From Sphingomonadales bacterium (GTDB taxonomy: Bacteria > Pseudomonadota > Alphaproteobacteria > Sphingomonadales > Sphingomonadaceae), in contig JAIXWO010000021.1 of the NCBI GenBank assembly GCA_027491235.1, positions 124,001-188,000 on the forward strand: 64,000 nt of DNA, in the 5' to 3' direction. Shown in pieces: positions 1 through 8,793 of this stretch. Under the pieces are notes generated by a model, which did no database searches, was not told the DNA's origin, and saw only the letters and a list, made by a program, of their open reading frames with translations. Each line of letters begins with the position of its first letter. The stretch's first letter is position 1. A program made the translations under genes and the position numbers.

Positions 1-2
1 GA

Positions 3-1928
3 ACGATCGAGAGCTTACCTGCAATCCCCTTTCGGGATCATGCGTTTCTGGCCTCTGTGAACGTCCACCCGGACCCCGATGGCATTATGCGGCGCTATAG
101 CACGGGCACGGTGACGCAGGGTACGGCGCGCCCTTCGCTCGCCGCCGTGATGAGCAATTATGCGGGCCAGGTGGAACAGAGCTTTCCTATCGATACTGCG
201 ATTGAGCCTGAAACCATCCCCCGCCACAGCTTCATTGACTTGATTGAAGGCCGGGTATCGCCAGATGTCTTGCGGGGCAAACAGATCCTGATCGGCGCGA
301 CGGCGATTGAAATGGGTGACCGCTATGTCCTTCCCAGACACGGGGTTCTGCCGGGCGTCGTTGCACAGGCGTTGGCTGCAGAAACTCTTTTGCAAGGTCC
401 CTTACCATTTGAGGCCGGCTGGCTCCCCGCGTTGATTTTCGTCCTCTTGCCGGCTTGGCTTATCGCCGCAGACCGCCGCCAGATGCCAAGCCACCTCCTT
501 CTTGCAGGAACAGTTGCGACTGTCCTTGTCGCATCCACCGCCCTTCAGGCGCTGCGGATCGCCGATCTGGATACCGCAGCTGCCTTGATCTTCCTCACAA
601 TCCTCGCGGGGCTGGTGTCTTTGCTCCGCTTCACACGGCAGTTGCATCAGGCCCGCTTTGCCGATGCGAGCTCCGGCCTGCCCAATGAACGTCAACTGAT
701 CGTCGATATGCAGCAACAGGATGAAGCTTATGTGGTCGTCCTGCGCATCGGGCAGAGCGACGGCATGCTCGCCATGCTGGATGACGATATGCGCCGCCTG
801 CTGCTGCATGAAATCGTGCAGCGCATGGCGCCCGTCACCGGGGGCTCACAAGCCTATAGCCTGGATGCCAGCCGCATCGCCTGGCTGTTTTCGCCAGACC
901 GTGCCCGTTCGCTTCAATCCCAATTGGAAGGCGCGGCGGCCTTGTTCGTGGCCCCTCTCTTGCTGGGAACGCGTCTTCAGGTCGTCTCCCCCGTCTTCGG
1001 CTTTGCCGAGTATAGAATTACCGGGCATTCGCCTCAGACCTCCTTGGCCAATGCCTCTCTGGCAGCCGCCCGCGCATCCGAAAGCGGGGTGCGTGCGCTC
1101 CGTTTTGTCGATGCACTGCGCGAACATGCCGGTTACGAACAAAAGATATTGGCCGACATTGGGCCTGCGCTTGCGCGCAAGGAACTCCAAATGGCCTTCC
1201 AACCCAAATGGTCCATAGCGCAAAGCCGTGTCTGCGGTTTTGAAGCCCTGATCCGCTGGACGCATCCGGAGCTTGGGCGGATCATGCCGGACCAATTCAT
1301 TACTGTGCTTGAAAATGCAGGGCGTATCGATGAACTGACGCTCTATGCCATCGATGCCTGTATGGCGCAGTTGCGGGACTGGCATGGACAGGGGCATGAT
1401 CTGGGCGTCGCCGTCAATATCTCCGCCGGGCTGCTGTCCGACCCGCATTTTGCCCAAGAAAGCCTTCGCCGCGTCAAAGACCTTGGCCCGCTGGCCCCAC
1501 ATCTGACCTTCGAGATTACCGAAACCGTGGCATTTGAGGAAACGGGTGCCGCTGCGGACTTGCTCCGCAGTCTTCGTGAACTTGGCCTGCGTGTCTCCGT
1601 TGACGACTATGGAACCGGCCAGTCGACGCTCAGCTATCTCAAGGCGTTCCCGGCGAATGAGATCAAGATCGACAAGGGCTTTGTGATGCGGATGGTGCAA
1701 AGCCCCAGCGACCAGATTCTTGTGCGATCGACCATCGAACTGGCGCATGAACTCGGCTTTACAGTTGTCGCCGAAGGGGTGGAGGACACAGCAACTCTGG
1801 CGCAGTTGACTCGCTATGGATGCGACGTTGCGCAGGGTTGGTGCATCGGACGCCCGCTGCCGGTGGAAGAGATTGATATCGGCGGCATCAATGAACGGAT
1901 GCGCCGTGACCTCAAGATGGTGGCCTAG
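3..1928 (+). CDS. CHASE2-EAL cyclic-di-GMP phosphodiesterase (5' end outside window)
   Basis: The frame is open from the left window edge, so the gene starts upstream; the GTG at 57 is only an internal candidate. The visible N-terminal part has the end of a CHASE2 extracytoplasmic sensor domain, followed by about three membrane segments (roughly 410-640 nt). A degenerate GGDEF domain follows: the SSGLPNERQL entry motif is present but there is no GGDEF signature, so no cyclase activity is expected. The EAL domain is intact, with FEALIRW, NIS, EITE, DDYGTG, KIDKGFV and EGVE, so metal and substrate ligands are present. Expected role: inner-membrane hydrolysis of c-di-GMP in response to a periplasmic signal. 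The next gene starts about 105 bp downstream. Confidence 0.88.
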   Translation, partial: TIESLPAIPFRDHAFLASVNVHPDPDGIMRRYSTGTVTQGTARPSLAAVMSNYAGQVEQSFPIDTAIEPETIPRHSFIDLIEGRVSPDVLRGKQILIGATAIEMGDRYVLPRHGVLPGVVAQALAAETLLQGPLPFEAGWLPALIFVLLPAWLIAADRRQMPSHLLLAGTVATVLVASTALQALRIADLDTAAALIFLTILAGLVSLLRFTRQLHQARFADASSGLPNERQLIVDMQQQDEAYVVVLRIGQSDGMLAMLDDDMRRLLLHEIVQRMAPVTGGSQAYSLDASRIAWLFSPDRARSLQSQLEGAAALFVAPLLLGTRLQVVSPVFGFAEYRITGHSPQTSLANASLAAARASESGVRALRFVDALREHAGYEQKILADIGPALARKELQMAFQPKWSIAQSRVCGFEALIRWTHPELGRIMPDQFITVLENAGRIDELTLYAIDACMAQLRDWHGQGHDLGVAVNISAGLLSDPHFAQESLRRVKDLGPLAPHLTFEITETVAFEETGAAADLLRSLRELGLRVSVDDYGTGQSTLSYLKAFPANEIKIDKGFVMRMVQSPSDQILVRSTIELAHELGFTVVAEGVEDTATLAQLTRYGCDVAQGWCIGRPLPVEEIDIGGINERMRRDLKMVA

Positions 1929-2033
1929 CCGTAGCGTCATCCCCAAAGGTCATATCGACCTGATGCAAATGCTGATTGACAGCAGGGCCGAGACCCTTTT
2001 TCACATTGGGAAACCAAATGAAGAGGATGCGGC

Positions 2034-3128
2034 ATGAACTTCCAGTTTTCCGAAGAGGCAGAAGCCCTGCGCGAACAGGCGCGGCGCTTTCTTGAAGATA
2101 AATCAGGGCACGACAAAGCCCGCGCAGTGATGGAATCGGGCGTTAGCCATGACGCCGCTTTGTGGGCTGAGATCGTGGGTCTCGGTTGGACGGCGCTTCG
2201 CATCCCTGAAGAACATGGCGGGCTTGGCCTGTCGGTTCTGGAACTGTGCGTGCTGGCTGAAGAACTGGGCCGCGTCGTCGCCCCTGTTCCGTTCACCTCT
2301 TCCGTGCTGCTCGCCACCGAAGCGCTGATCGCGGCAGGCACCGACGCACAGAAAGCCAAGTGGCTGCCCAAGCTGGCCGATGGCTCGGCCATTGGTGCCG
2401 TCGCCCTGTCCGAAGGCACAGCGACACCCGGCCTGCGCTCCAGCCTGAAGATCGCCGGTGGCAAAGCGACGGGTGTTAAAGTGCCCGTGCAGGACGCCGC
2501 GGCTGCCGACTTCCTCATTCTGTCCGGACCGGATGGCCTTTATCTTGTCGAGACCAAGGCCCCGGGCGTGACCATCGCTGCGGTTGAAACCATCGACCTT
2601 GTCCGCCGCTCCTCGCGCGTAACATTGCAGGATGCCCCTGTTGAAGCTCTGGATGGCGGTCAGGCCGCTCTGGACAAGTTCCTCCAGTCCTCGGCCGTTC
2701 TCCTCGCCTTTGAAGGCGTGGGCGGCGCGGACGCGGCGATGGAAATGGCCTTGGCCTATGCACAAGACCGCGTGGCCTTTGGTCGCAAGATTGCAGGCTA
2801 TCAGGCGGTCAAGCACCGGCTGGCCGATATGTACATCAAGAACCAGCTCGCCCGGTCGCATTCCTATTACGGCGCTTGGGCGCTGCTGACGGATGCGCCG
2901 GAACTGGTGCAGGCGGCGGCCGGTGCGCGCCTCGCCGCGATGGACGCGTTCCAATTTGCGGGCGAGGAAAATGTCCAGCTGCATGGCGGCATCGGCTTCA
3001 CCTGGGAAAGCAATTGCCAGTTCTATTACCGCCGGGCGCGTCTGTTGACGCTGACACTCGGTGCCAAATCACATTGGTCTGACGTGCTTGTGCGCTCGCT
3101 TGAGCAGCGCAACGCCTTGGCCGCTTAA
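2034..3128 (+). CDS. acyl-CoA dehydrogenase, short partner subunit
   Basis: A 364-residue acyl-CoA dehydrogenase that oxidises an acyl-CoA to the 2-enoyl-CoA with FAD. The N-terminal helical domain is followed by the beta domain and a C-terminal helical domain containing RVAFGRKIAGYQAVKHRLAD and LHGGIGFTWES, where the Glu aligns with the usual catalytic base region. At 364 residues it is slightly short for the family. It sits 11 bp ahead of a second, longer acyl-CoA dehydrogenase, an arrangement seen in heteromeric (alpha-beta) enzymes such as the actinobacterial FadE26/27 type. Heteromer formation here is inference. The substrate cannot be read from sequence. Confidence 0.85.
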   Translation: MNFQFSEEAEALREQARRFLEDKSGHDKARAVMESGVSHDAALWAEIVGLGWTALRIPEEHGGLGLSVLELCVLAEELGRVVAPVPFTSSVLLATEALIAAGTDAQKAKWLPKLADGSAIGAVALSEGTATPGLRSSLKIAGGKATGVKVPVQDAAAADFLILSGPDGLYLVETKAPGVTIAAVETIDLVRRSSRVTLQDAPVEALDGGQAALDKFLQSSAVLLAFEGVGGADAAMEMALAYAQDRVAFGRKIAGYQAVKHRLADMYIKNQLARSHSYYGAWALLTDAPELVQAAAGARLAAMDAFQFAGEENVQLHGGIGFTWESNCQFYYRRARLLTLTLGAKSHWSDVLVRSLEQRNALAA

Positions 3129-3139
3129 GGAGAGACGAC

Positions 3140-4369
3140 ATGGATTTTGAAGACACACCAGAAGAAGCCGCCTACCGCGCCAAGGTCAAAGCTTGGCTTG
3201 ATGCCAACAAAGACGCGATCCAGCAGGAAGATTATTCCAGCCGCGCCGAATCCGTGGCGGCTGCAAAGCGCTGGCAGGCCCGCAAATATGAGGCCGGTTT
3301 TGTCGGCATCACCTGGCCCAAGGCCGTCGGTGGTCAGGGCGGAACCCCGATGCAGCAGATCATCTTCAATCAAGAAGAAGCCAAGTTTAATGCGCCGACG
3401 GGCCTTTATGCCATCGGCCTTGGCATGTGCATCCCGACTGTGTTCAGCCACGGCCTGACGCCCGATATCGCCCAGCGTTATGTGCCGGTCGCGATGAAGG
3501 GCGAAGAAGTCTGGTGCCAGCTCTTCTCCGAACCCGCTGCAGGTTCCGACTTGGCCGGCATCCGCACGCGTGCGGAACGGGATGGTGATGAATGGGTGAT
3601 CAACGGCCAGAAGGTCTGGACGTCAGGCGCCCATCTGTCCGACTTCGGCATTGTCGTCACCCGCACAGACCCAAGCGTGCCCAAGCATAAGGGCCTGACG
3701 ATGTTCATCGTCGACATGAAGGCACCGGGCATGGACGTCCGCCCGATCAAGCAGATGTCCGGCGGCAGCGAGTTTAACGAAGTCTTCTTCACCGATGTCC
3801 GGGTCAAGGACACGCACCGTCTGGGCGCTGTCGGCGAAGGCTGGAAGGTCTCACTGACGACGCTGATGCACGAGCGTCTCGCCGTTGGCGGCAAGCCTGC
3901 CAGTGCCCCTGGCGTGAAGGAAATGATTGAACTCGCCAAGTCCATCGATCTGGCCGAAGGCAATGCGCTCGAACAGAGCCATGTCCGCCAGCGGATTGCC
4001 GATGCCTATATCGCGGATCGCGGCATTTCCCTCACCAGCATGCGGACCATCTCGGCGCTGTCGTCAGGCCGCACACCGGGGCCGGAATCGTCCATCTCCA
4101 AGGTGGTCGTTGCGAAAACCATGCAGGACATTGGCGCCTTTGCTTCTGACCTGTGTGAAGGCGCGGGCCTCTTGATGGGTGAAGATTCGCCCAACATCCC
4201 GCATCTCTCGCGCTTCCAGACGAGCTATATCGGCGCGGCCGGTCTGCGCATTGCAGGCGGCACGGATGAAATCCTGCGCAACATCATCGCAGAACGCGTG
4301 CTTGGCCTGCCGGGCGAAATCCGGCCGGATAAGGACATCCCGTTCAGCGAAGCTGCAAAGCTCGGCTGA
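3140..4369 (+). CDS. acyl-CoA dehydrogenase, long partner subunit
   Basis: A 409-residue acyl-CoA dehydrogenase. Recognisable elements are WCQLFSEPAAGSDLAG (FAD/substrate loop), a KVWTSGAH segment of the beta domain, and the C-terminal IAGGTDEILRNIIAERVLGLP signature typical of FadE26/FadE28-like members. Start ATG at 3140 has AGGAGA just upstream. It is co-transcribed with the preceding dehydrogenase and followed by a strong hairpin terminator. The pair probably acts on a bulky or branched acyl-CoA, but this is inferred only from resemblance to the heteromeric class. Confidence 0.87.
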   Translation: MDFEDTPEEAAYRAKVKAWLDANKDAIQQEDYSSRAESVAAAKRWQARKYEAGFVGITWPKAVGGQGGTPMQQIIFNQEEAKFNAPTGLYAIGLGMCIPTVFSHGLTPDIAQRYVPVAMKGEEVWCQLFSEPAAGSDLAGIRTRAERDGDEWVINGQKVWTSGAHLSDFGIVVTRTDPSVPKHKGLTMFIVDMKAPGMDVRPIKQMSGGSEFNEVFFTDVRVKDTHRLGAVGEGWKVSLTTLMHERLAVGGKPASAPGVKEMIELAKSIDLAEGNALEQSHVRQRIADAYIADRGISLTSMRTISALSSGRTPGPESSISKVVVAKTMQDIGAFASDLCEGAGLLMGEDSPNIPHLSRFQTSYIGAAGLRIAGGTDEILRNIIAERVLGLPGEIRPDKDIPFSEAAKLG

Positions 4370-4376
4370 AATATCA

Positions 4377-4407
4377 GGGCCGTCGCGCACCACGCGGCGG
4401 CCCTTTT
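4377..4407 (+). terminator. rho-independent terminator after the acyl-CoA dehydrogenase pair
   Basis: An 11-bp stem (4377-4387 with 4393-4403, one G-T wobble), a 5-nt loop and a TTTT run at 4404-4407, directly after the dehydrogenase stop codon. It also lies 4 bp beyond the end of the leftward anti-sigma gene. Confidence 0.8.
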
Positions 4408-4410
4408 CAC

Positions 4411-5235
4411 TTATTGAGGTGTCGGATCACGCAAGGGTTCCGGGCCGCCTTTTACGATGGGACGACACCGCGGCGGCGTCCGCCCATTTTCGGCCATCTG
4501 AGCGCACAGCCGCGCCATAATCTCCGCGCGCCGCTCCGGTGTCATCTTCGGGCGGCAACCATTGGCCGCCGGGTTGCTGGCTTGATTGGGCGAGCAGACC
4601 GGCAAAGCCTGACGCTCAACCCGCCGTTCTTGCCGCAACGCCTTCGCCTCTTGAATGACCTCTTTACGCGCCGCCCACGTGTCGGCGGCCTTAAAGCGGT
4701 CCAGCAGCGCGCGTTCCCTTTCGGTATCGGCGGGCAGGCCCATCGCCGCGCGGCGCGCTTCACGCCGTTCCAGACGGGTTTCGATCCGATCCACAATCTT
4801 CTGCTGACGCGGAGGGACCGCAAGGGGGGATGCGATTGGAGCCGGCGCAGTTGTCGGGGCGGCGGGAACTGACGCTGCCGCCGCCACCTGCTTCTCCCGA
4901 TGGGCCGCACGAAGGGACGGCGCCTTTGCCGCCTCGGGCATGACGCTCGCAATCTGGGCGAGCACGGGCAAACGCATGCTGGCTTCCCCCAACCAGCCAC
5001 CGGCCGCCGCCGCCGCCGTTGCGCTCAAGACCGTGGCCGCCATGGTCGCTGCAAGAACACGATGTCCGCGCAGCCACCCGCCACGCCGGTCCCGCGGTGC
5101 CCGGTCCCAAGGCTGGGGCCCCGGTTGGGCGCGCGATGCCGTGGCAGCGACAATATCGTCAATCAGCCCCGCACGCGGCGCAGGGACAGCGAAGCGGTCG
5201 AGCGCCGCGTCAAAATCGCGGTCGGGTCCGTTCAT
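4411..5235 (-). CDS. putative membrane anti-sigma factor of an ECF sigma factor
   Basis: A 274-residue protein. An acidic N-terminal cytoplasmic part (about 1-55) precedes one membrane segment (about 58-82, Ala-rich) and an Ala/Pro-rich linker. The C-terminal part is charged and coiled-coil-like, rich in Arg and Glu, and contains four Cys (VCSPN, GCRPK, LCAQM, RCRP). The start overlaps the sigma gene stop by 4 nt (ATGA), so the two are translationally coupled. That layout, with one membrane span after a short cytoplasmic domain, is typical of anti-sigma factors. No ZAS zinc motif is seen. The charged periplasmic domain also recalls periplasmic stress-sensing proteins of the CpxP/heavy-metal resistance type. 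The role is inferred from context. Confidence 0.6.
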   Translation of the reverse strand: MNGPDRDFDAALDRFAVPAPRAGLIDDIVAATASRAQPGPQPWDRAPRDRRGGWLRGHRVLAATMAATVLSATAAAAAGGWLGEASMRLPVLAQIASVMPEAAKAPSLRAAHREKQVAAAASVPAAPTTAPAPIASPLAVPPRQQKIVDRIETRLERREARRAAMGLPADTERERALLDRFKAADTWAARKEVIQEAKALRQERRVERQALPVCSPNQASNPAANGCRPKMTPERRAEIMARLCAQMAENGRTPPRCRPIVKGGPEPLRDPTPQ

Positions 5236-5828
5236 TGTCCTGCCTTTCCAAATATTTCGGGCACGAGCCCCTTCTCCTCAAAGATCCGCCGGAGCGTCTG
5301 GCGCGCACGCAGCAGAAGAGATTCAAACGCCTTGATATTCATATCGAGCACAGCCGCTGCTTCCGCATTGGGCCGGTCCTCATAATAGGTCAGCACAATG
5401 GCCGCGCGCTGACGGTCGGGCAACTGCCCCAGGCACTGACGTGTGGCCTCTCGCATCTGGTCTGCTTCCATCTGTTGATCGGCGCGCGGTGCTTCGTCTG
5501 CCAGATCGGGGATCTCATGGCCGCCTGAAAACTTCTGCCGCCGCAGCCGGTCCAGACATAAATTGGTGGCCACACGGCGAAGCCATGCGCCGACACCGGT
5601 GCCACCGGACTGCCAGCGGCCCGCATGATCCCACAAGCGCAACAGGGCCTCCTGCGCCACATCTTCTGCCCCGGCGGCATCACCCAGCATCCGATAGGCG
5701 ACACGGTGCACAGAGGTCAGGTGCCGTTCGACAATCAGGCGGAAGGCGATGGCATCACGCGCCGCCACGCGCGCCATCAGCACGTCGTCGCTGTCATCCA
5801 ACTCTATCTGTGCCAAGGCTTCGGCCAA
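5232..5828 (-). CDS. ECF-family RNA polymerase sigma factor
   Basis: A 198-residue sigma-70 family protein of ECF type. Region 2 includes FRLIVERHLTSVHRVAYRML and GAEDVAQEALLRLWDH, with the WLRRVATNLCLDRLRRQ stretch. Region 4 has LPDRQRAAIVLTYYEDRPNAEAAAVLDM, where the usual S/N of the helix-turn-helix is N-A-E-A. It is expected to direct RNA polymerase to stress or envelope promoters. The stop codon overlaps the start of the membrane anti-sigma candidate downstream. No clear autoregulatory promoter could be identified upstream. Confidence 0.88.
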   Translation of the reverse strand: MAEALAQIELDDSDDVLMARVAARDAIAFRLIVERHLTSVHRVAYRMLGDAAGAEDVAQEALLRLWDHAGRWQSGGTGVGAWLRRVATNLCLDRLRRQKFSGGHEIPDLADEAPRADQQMEADQMREATRQCLGQLPDRQRAAIVLTYYEDRPNAEAAAVLDMNIKAFESLLLRARQTLRRIFEEKGLVPEIFGKAGQ

Positions 5829-5904
5829 CCGCCCACCCCAATTGCTGTGGTATCGGCCTTATAACGCAGGGCTTGAGAAAACCCTTCGCGTGGGTTGAAA
5901 AAAT

Positions 5905-6084
5905 TTAGCTGAGGAAGGTGTAAAAGGCGATGAACGCGGCTGAATAGGTGAAGGTAAAGAAGCGAAGTCCTTCAAAAAACGCAGGTCGGGCTTGCTTCAG
6001 TGCCGCTGCTTTCGCCCGCGCACGGGCAAGCCGCCGAAAAGGATGACCGACGCCATGCGTCGCAAGGATAAGTTCTCTCCGCAT
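5905..6084 (-). CDS. small hydrophobic-tail protein (59 aa), unknown function
   Basis: A complete ATG-to-TAA frame of 59 codons. The N-terminal half is basic (RRLARARAKAAALKQARP) and the C-terminal half aromatic and hydrophobic (FFEGLRFFTFTYSAAFIAFY), ending TFLS. This is a plausible single-span inner-membrane protein with a positive cytoplasmic face. An in-frame TAA just upstream of the ATG limits the start. The Shine-Dalgarno is weak. It reads toward the ECF sigma gene, 76 bp away. From memory it resembles small conserved sphingomonad membrane proteins, but this was not checked. Confidence 0.5.
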   Translation of the reverse strand: MRRELILATHGVGHPFRRLARARAKAAALKQARPAFFEGLRFFTFTYSAAFIAFYTFLS

Positions 6085-6167
6085 GTCGATGCGTTAACGC
6101 GAGCTTTACCATCGAATCCAGCAGAATCCTTGGTTAATCCGCGTCCCATGACGGGACAGGACGCCCG

Positions 6168-8735
6168 TCAGACGAGACTTTTCGACGCCTGTTCAAACAC
6201 ATCCTTGCTGAGGCCGGGATGACGCAAAATGCGTTCCAGCTCTGCGCGCATCAATTTTTGCCGCCCGTCATCAAACCGCCGCCAACGCCCGAGTGGGGGG
6301 AGAAGCTTCGCCGCCGTCTGCGGGTTGATCGAGTCGAGCGCGATCAGCACATCAGCGAGGAAGCGATAGCCCTCCCCGCTTTTGGCATGGAAGTGTTGCT
6401 GGTTCATCGAAAACGCGCCGACAAGGGCGCGTACCCGGTTGGGGTTAGTCAGGGTGAAGTCAGCATGCGCCTGCAACTCACGCACCGCTTCCAGCGTATC
6501 GGCGCGGGTGGACTGCGCCTGCGTGGAGAACCATTTGTCGATGACGAGCGCGTCGTCGCGATAGCGGTTGTAGAAGATGTCGAGCGCGGCAACACGCTGA
6601 TCGGCATCACCATTGGCCAGCGTGCCGAGCGCGGCCATCCGGTCCGTCATGTTATCTGCCGCCTCGAACTGCGCGAACGCCTGTGCGCCGGCATCATCGG
6701 CACTGGCCGCTGCGATATAACCGAGCGCGACATTGCGCAGGCGGCGCCCACCCTTGGCCGCGGGCGAATATTCAAATGTCATCGGCGCATTGGCCGCAAA
6801 GGCGGCTTGCCAGTGCGACAACAGCTCCCGCCCGAGATCGGCGCGCAAGGCTTTGCGCGCCGCATGGATCGCATCCGGGTCCACGACCAGCATCTGATCT
6901 CCGATAAAGGCCTCGGAGGGCAGCAGCACGGTTTCCGCAATGAAGGCCGCATCGAGCGCATTGTTGGTCAGCGTGTTGCGGACGGCCTCAATCACAGGTC
7001 CATGGTCGGTCTTGCCCGACGACACCCCAGCCACCAGCGTGTCGAGCATCAGCTGCTGCATCGCTTCATATCGACCGAACGGATCGTCATCATGCGCGGA
7101 CAGGAACGCCAGATCATCCGCCGTCCGGTCGGTTTCAACAATCACCGGAGCCGAGAAGCCACGATTGATCGAGAGAACGGGCGTCTGGCCTGCCAGCGCA
7201 ATCTCGGTCCGGCGCTCGGTCAGAAGCTCCAGCCGCTCGCCCGCATGCGTGCCGGTCGCGCGGTCAAACAACGCAAGCTTGAGCGGGATGGCCATGGCGG
7301 GTTTGGCGGTCTGTCCCGGCGTATCGGGGACGGACTGTTCCAGAACCAGTTTGTCGCCCTCAATCGTCGCCTTAATCTTGGGCGTGCCGGCCACCGAATA
7401 CCAGTTGCGGAACTGGGTCAGGTCCTTGCCGCTCGCCTCTTCCATAGCGCGGACGAAGTCCTCGCATGTCGCCGCCGTCCCGTCATGCCGGTCGAAATAA
7501 AGGTCGCTGCCTTTGCGGAAGGTCTCCGCGCCCAGCATCGTGTGGAGCATGCGGATGATCTCCGCGCCCTTGTTGTAGATGGTCGCGGTGTAGAAGTTCG
7601 AGATTTCCATATAGCTGTCGGGCCGGATCGGGTGCGCGAGCGGCCCTGCATCCTCCGGGAATTGCGCGGCGCGTAGGATGCGGACATCCTCAATCCGCTT
7701 GACCGCTTCTGATCCCTGATCAGCGGAGAAGCATTGATCGCGGAACACCGTGAAGCCTTCCTTCAGGCTCAGCTGGAACCAATCCCGACAGGTGACGCGG
7801 TTGCCCGACCAATTGTGGAAATACTCGTGCGCGATGACGCCGGCCACATTGTCATAGTCAATGTCGGTCGCTGTCTCCGGATCGGCCAGCACATAGCGCG
7901 AGTTGAAGACGTTGAGGCTCTTATTCTCCATCGCGCCGAAGTTGAAGTCGGCAACGGCGACGATGTTGAACTGGCCTAGATCATATTCGCGGCCATATAC
8001 ATCCTCGTCCCACTTCATGCTCGCCTTCAGCGCATCCATCGCATGGTGCGTGCGCGGCAGATCGCTCTGAGCCACCCAGATGGCGAGATCGACGGTCTTG
8101 CCCGACATGGTCGTGAAGCTGTCGCGGTTGGCCGCAAGATCCCCCGCGACAAGCGCGAACAAATAGCTCGGCTTGAAGAACGGATCGGTCCATTCGGCCC
8201 AATGGCGCCCACCGTCGAGGTCGCCAGACGCCGTCATATCGCCATTGCTCAGCAATACCGGATAGGCCGCCTTGTCCGCCGCCATCCGCACCGTGTAGCG
8301 CGACAGGACATCCGGCCGGTCGGGGAAGAAGGTGATCCGGCGAAAGCCTTCCGCCTCACACTGGGTGCACAGCAGGCCGCCCGAGGCATAAAGGCCCATC
8401 AGCTGCGTGTTCTTGTCAGGCGCGATCTCCACTTCGGTTTCGATCACGGCCTTGTCCTGCAAGAGCGGGAGGACGAGCACCCCGCCGTCCAAGGTCCATT
8501 CCGCTGTCTCTTCACCGTCAATGCGGACGACAAGCGGCGTCAGCCCGTCACCGTCCAGCCGCAGGGGCCGGTCATGCGTGCCATTGCGCGCGACCGTCAG
8601 CGTCGCACGGACGCGGGTTTTGGCCGGGTCCAGATCAAAGTCGAGCGCAATGTCCGGCACCAGCCAGTCAGGCGCGGCATAGTCGGCACGGTGGATGACA
8701 GTCGGGGCGGCGGGGGCGTTTTGAGCATCGAGCAT
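6168..8735 (-). CDS. pepN: aminopeptidase N (M1 family)
   Basis: An 855-residue zinc metallopeptidase that removes N-terminal residues from peptides in the cytosol. The GAMEN exopeptidase motif lies in FNFGAMENKSLNVFN. The zinc site HEYFHNWSGNRVTCRD is followed by LKEG, supplying the third ligand. Length and layout match proteobacterial PepN: an N-terminal beta-sandwich, the catalytic domain, and a long helical C-terminal domain with the ADNMTDRMAAL region. It is the first gene after a leftward priA and probably monocistronic. No signal peptide is seen. Confidence 0.96.
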   Translation of the reverse strand: MLDAQNAPAAPTVIHRADYAAPDWLVPDIALDFDLDPAKTRVRATLTVARNGTHDRPLRLDGDGLTPLVVRIDGEETAEWTLDGGVLVLPLLQDKAVIETEVEIAPDKNTQLMGLYASGGLLCTQCEAEGFRRITFFPDRPDVLSRYTVRMAADKAAYPVLLSNGDMTASGDLDGGRHWAEWTDPFFKPSYLFALVAGDLAANRDSFTTMSGKTVDLAIWVAQSDLPRTHHAMDALKASMKWDEDVYGREYDLGQFNIVAVADFNFGAMENKSLNVFNSRYVLADPETATDIDYDNVAGVIAHEYFHNWSGNRVTCRDWFQLSLKEGFTVFRDQCFSADQGSEAVKRIEDVRILRAAQFPEDAGPLAHPIRPDSYMEISNFYTATIYNKGAEIIRMLHTMLGAETFRKGSDLYFDRHDGTAATCEDFVRAMEEASGKDLTQFRNWYSVAGTPKIKATIEGDKLVLEQSVPDTPGQTAKPAMAIPLKLALFDRATGTHAGERLELLTERRTEIALAGQTPVLSINRGFSAPVIVETDRTADDLAFLSAHDDDPFGRYEAMQQLMLDTLVAGVSSGKTDHGPVIEAVRNTLTNNALDAAFIAETVLLPSEAFIGDQMLVVDPDAIHAARKALRADLGRELLSHWQAAFAANAPMTFEYSPAAKGGRRLRNVALGYIAAASADDAGAQAFAQFEAADNMTDRMAALGTLANGDADQRVAALDIFYNRYRDDALVIDKWFSTQAQSTRADTLEAVRELQAHADFTLTNPNRVRALVGAFSMNQQHFHAKSGEGYRFLADVLIALDSINPQTAAKLLPPLGRWRRFDDGRQKLMRAELERILRHPGLSKDVFEQASKSLV

Positions 8736-8793
8736 AAACCCGATTTAGGGGCGCGGACTGCGATGGCAACCGGAACCAGCGCAAAAGCCTGCG

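Noticed and set aside
5880..5896. A short AACCC/GGGTT hairpin downstream of the 59-codon frame.
   Set aside because: The 5-bp stem and lack of a T run are too weak to call a terminator.
6219..7676. A long open frame on the plus strand opposite pepN (485 codons).
   Set aside because: It is antisense to a clear M1 aminopeptidase with complete motifs. Its translation is low-complexity, Arg/His-rich and has no recognisable domain. Such frames are common in GC-rich DNA.
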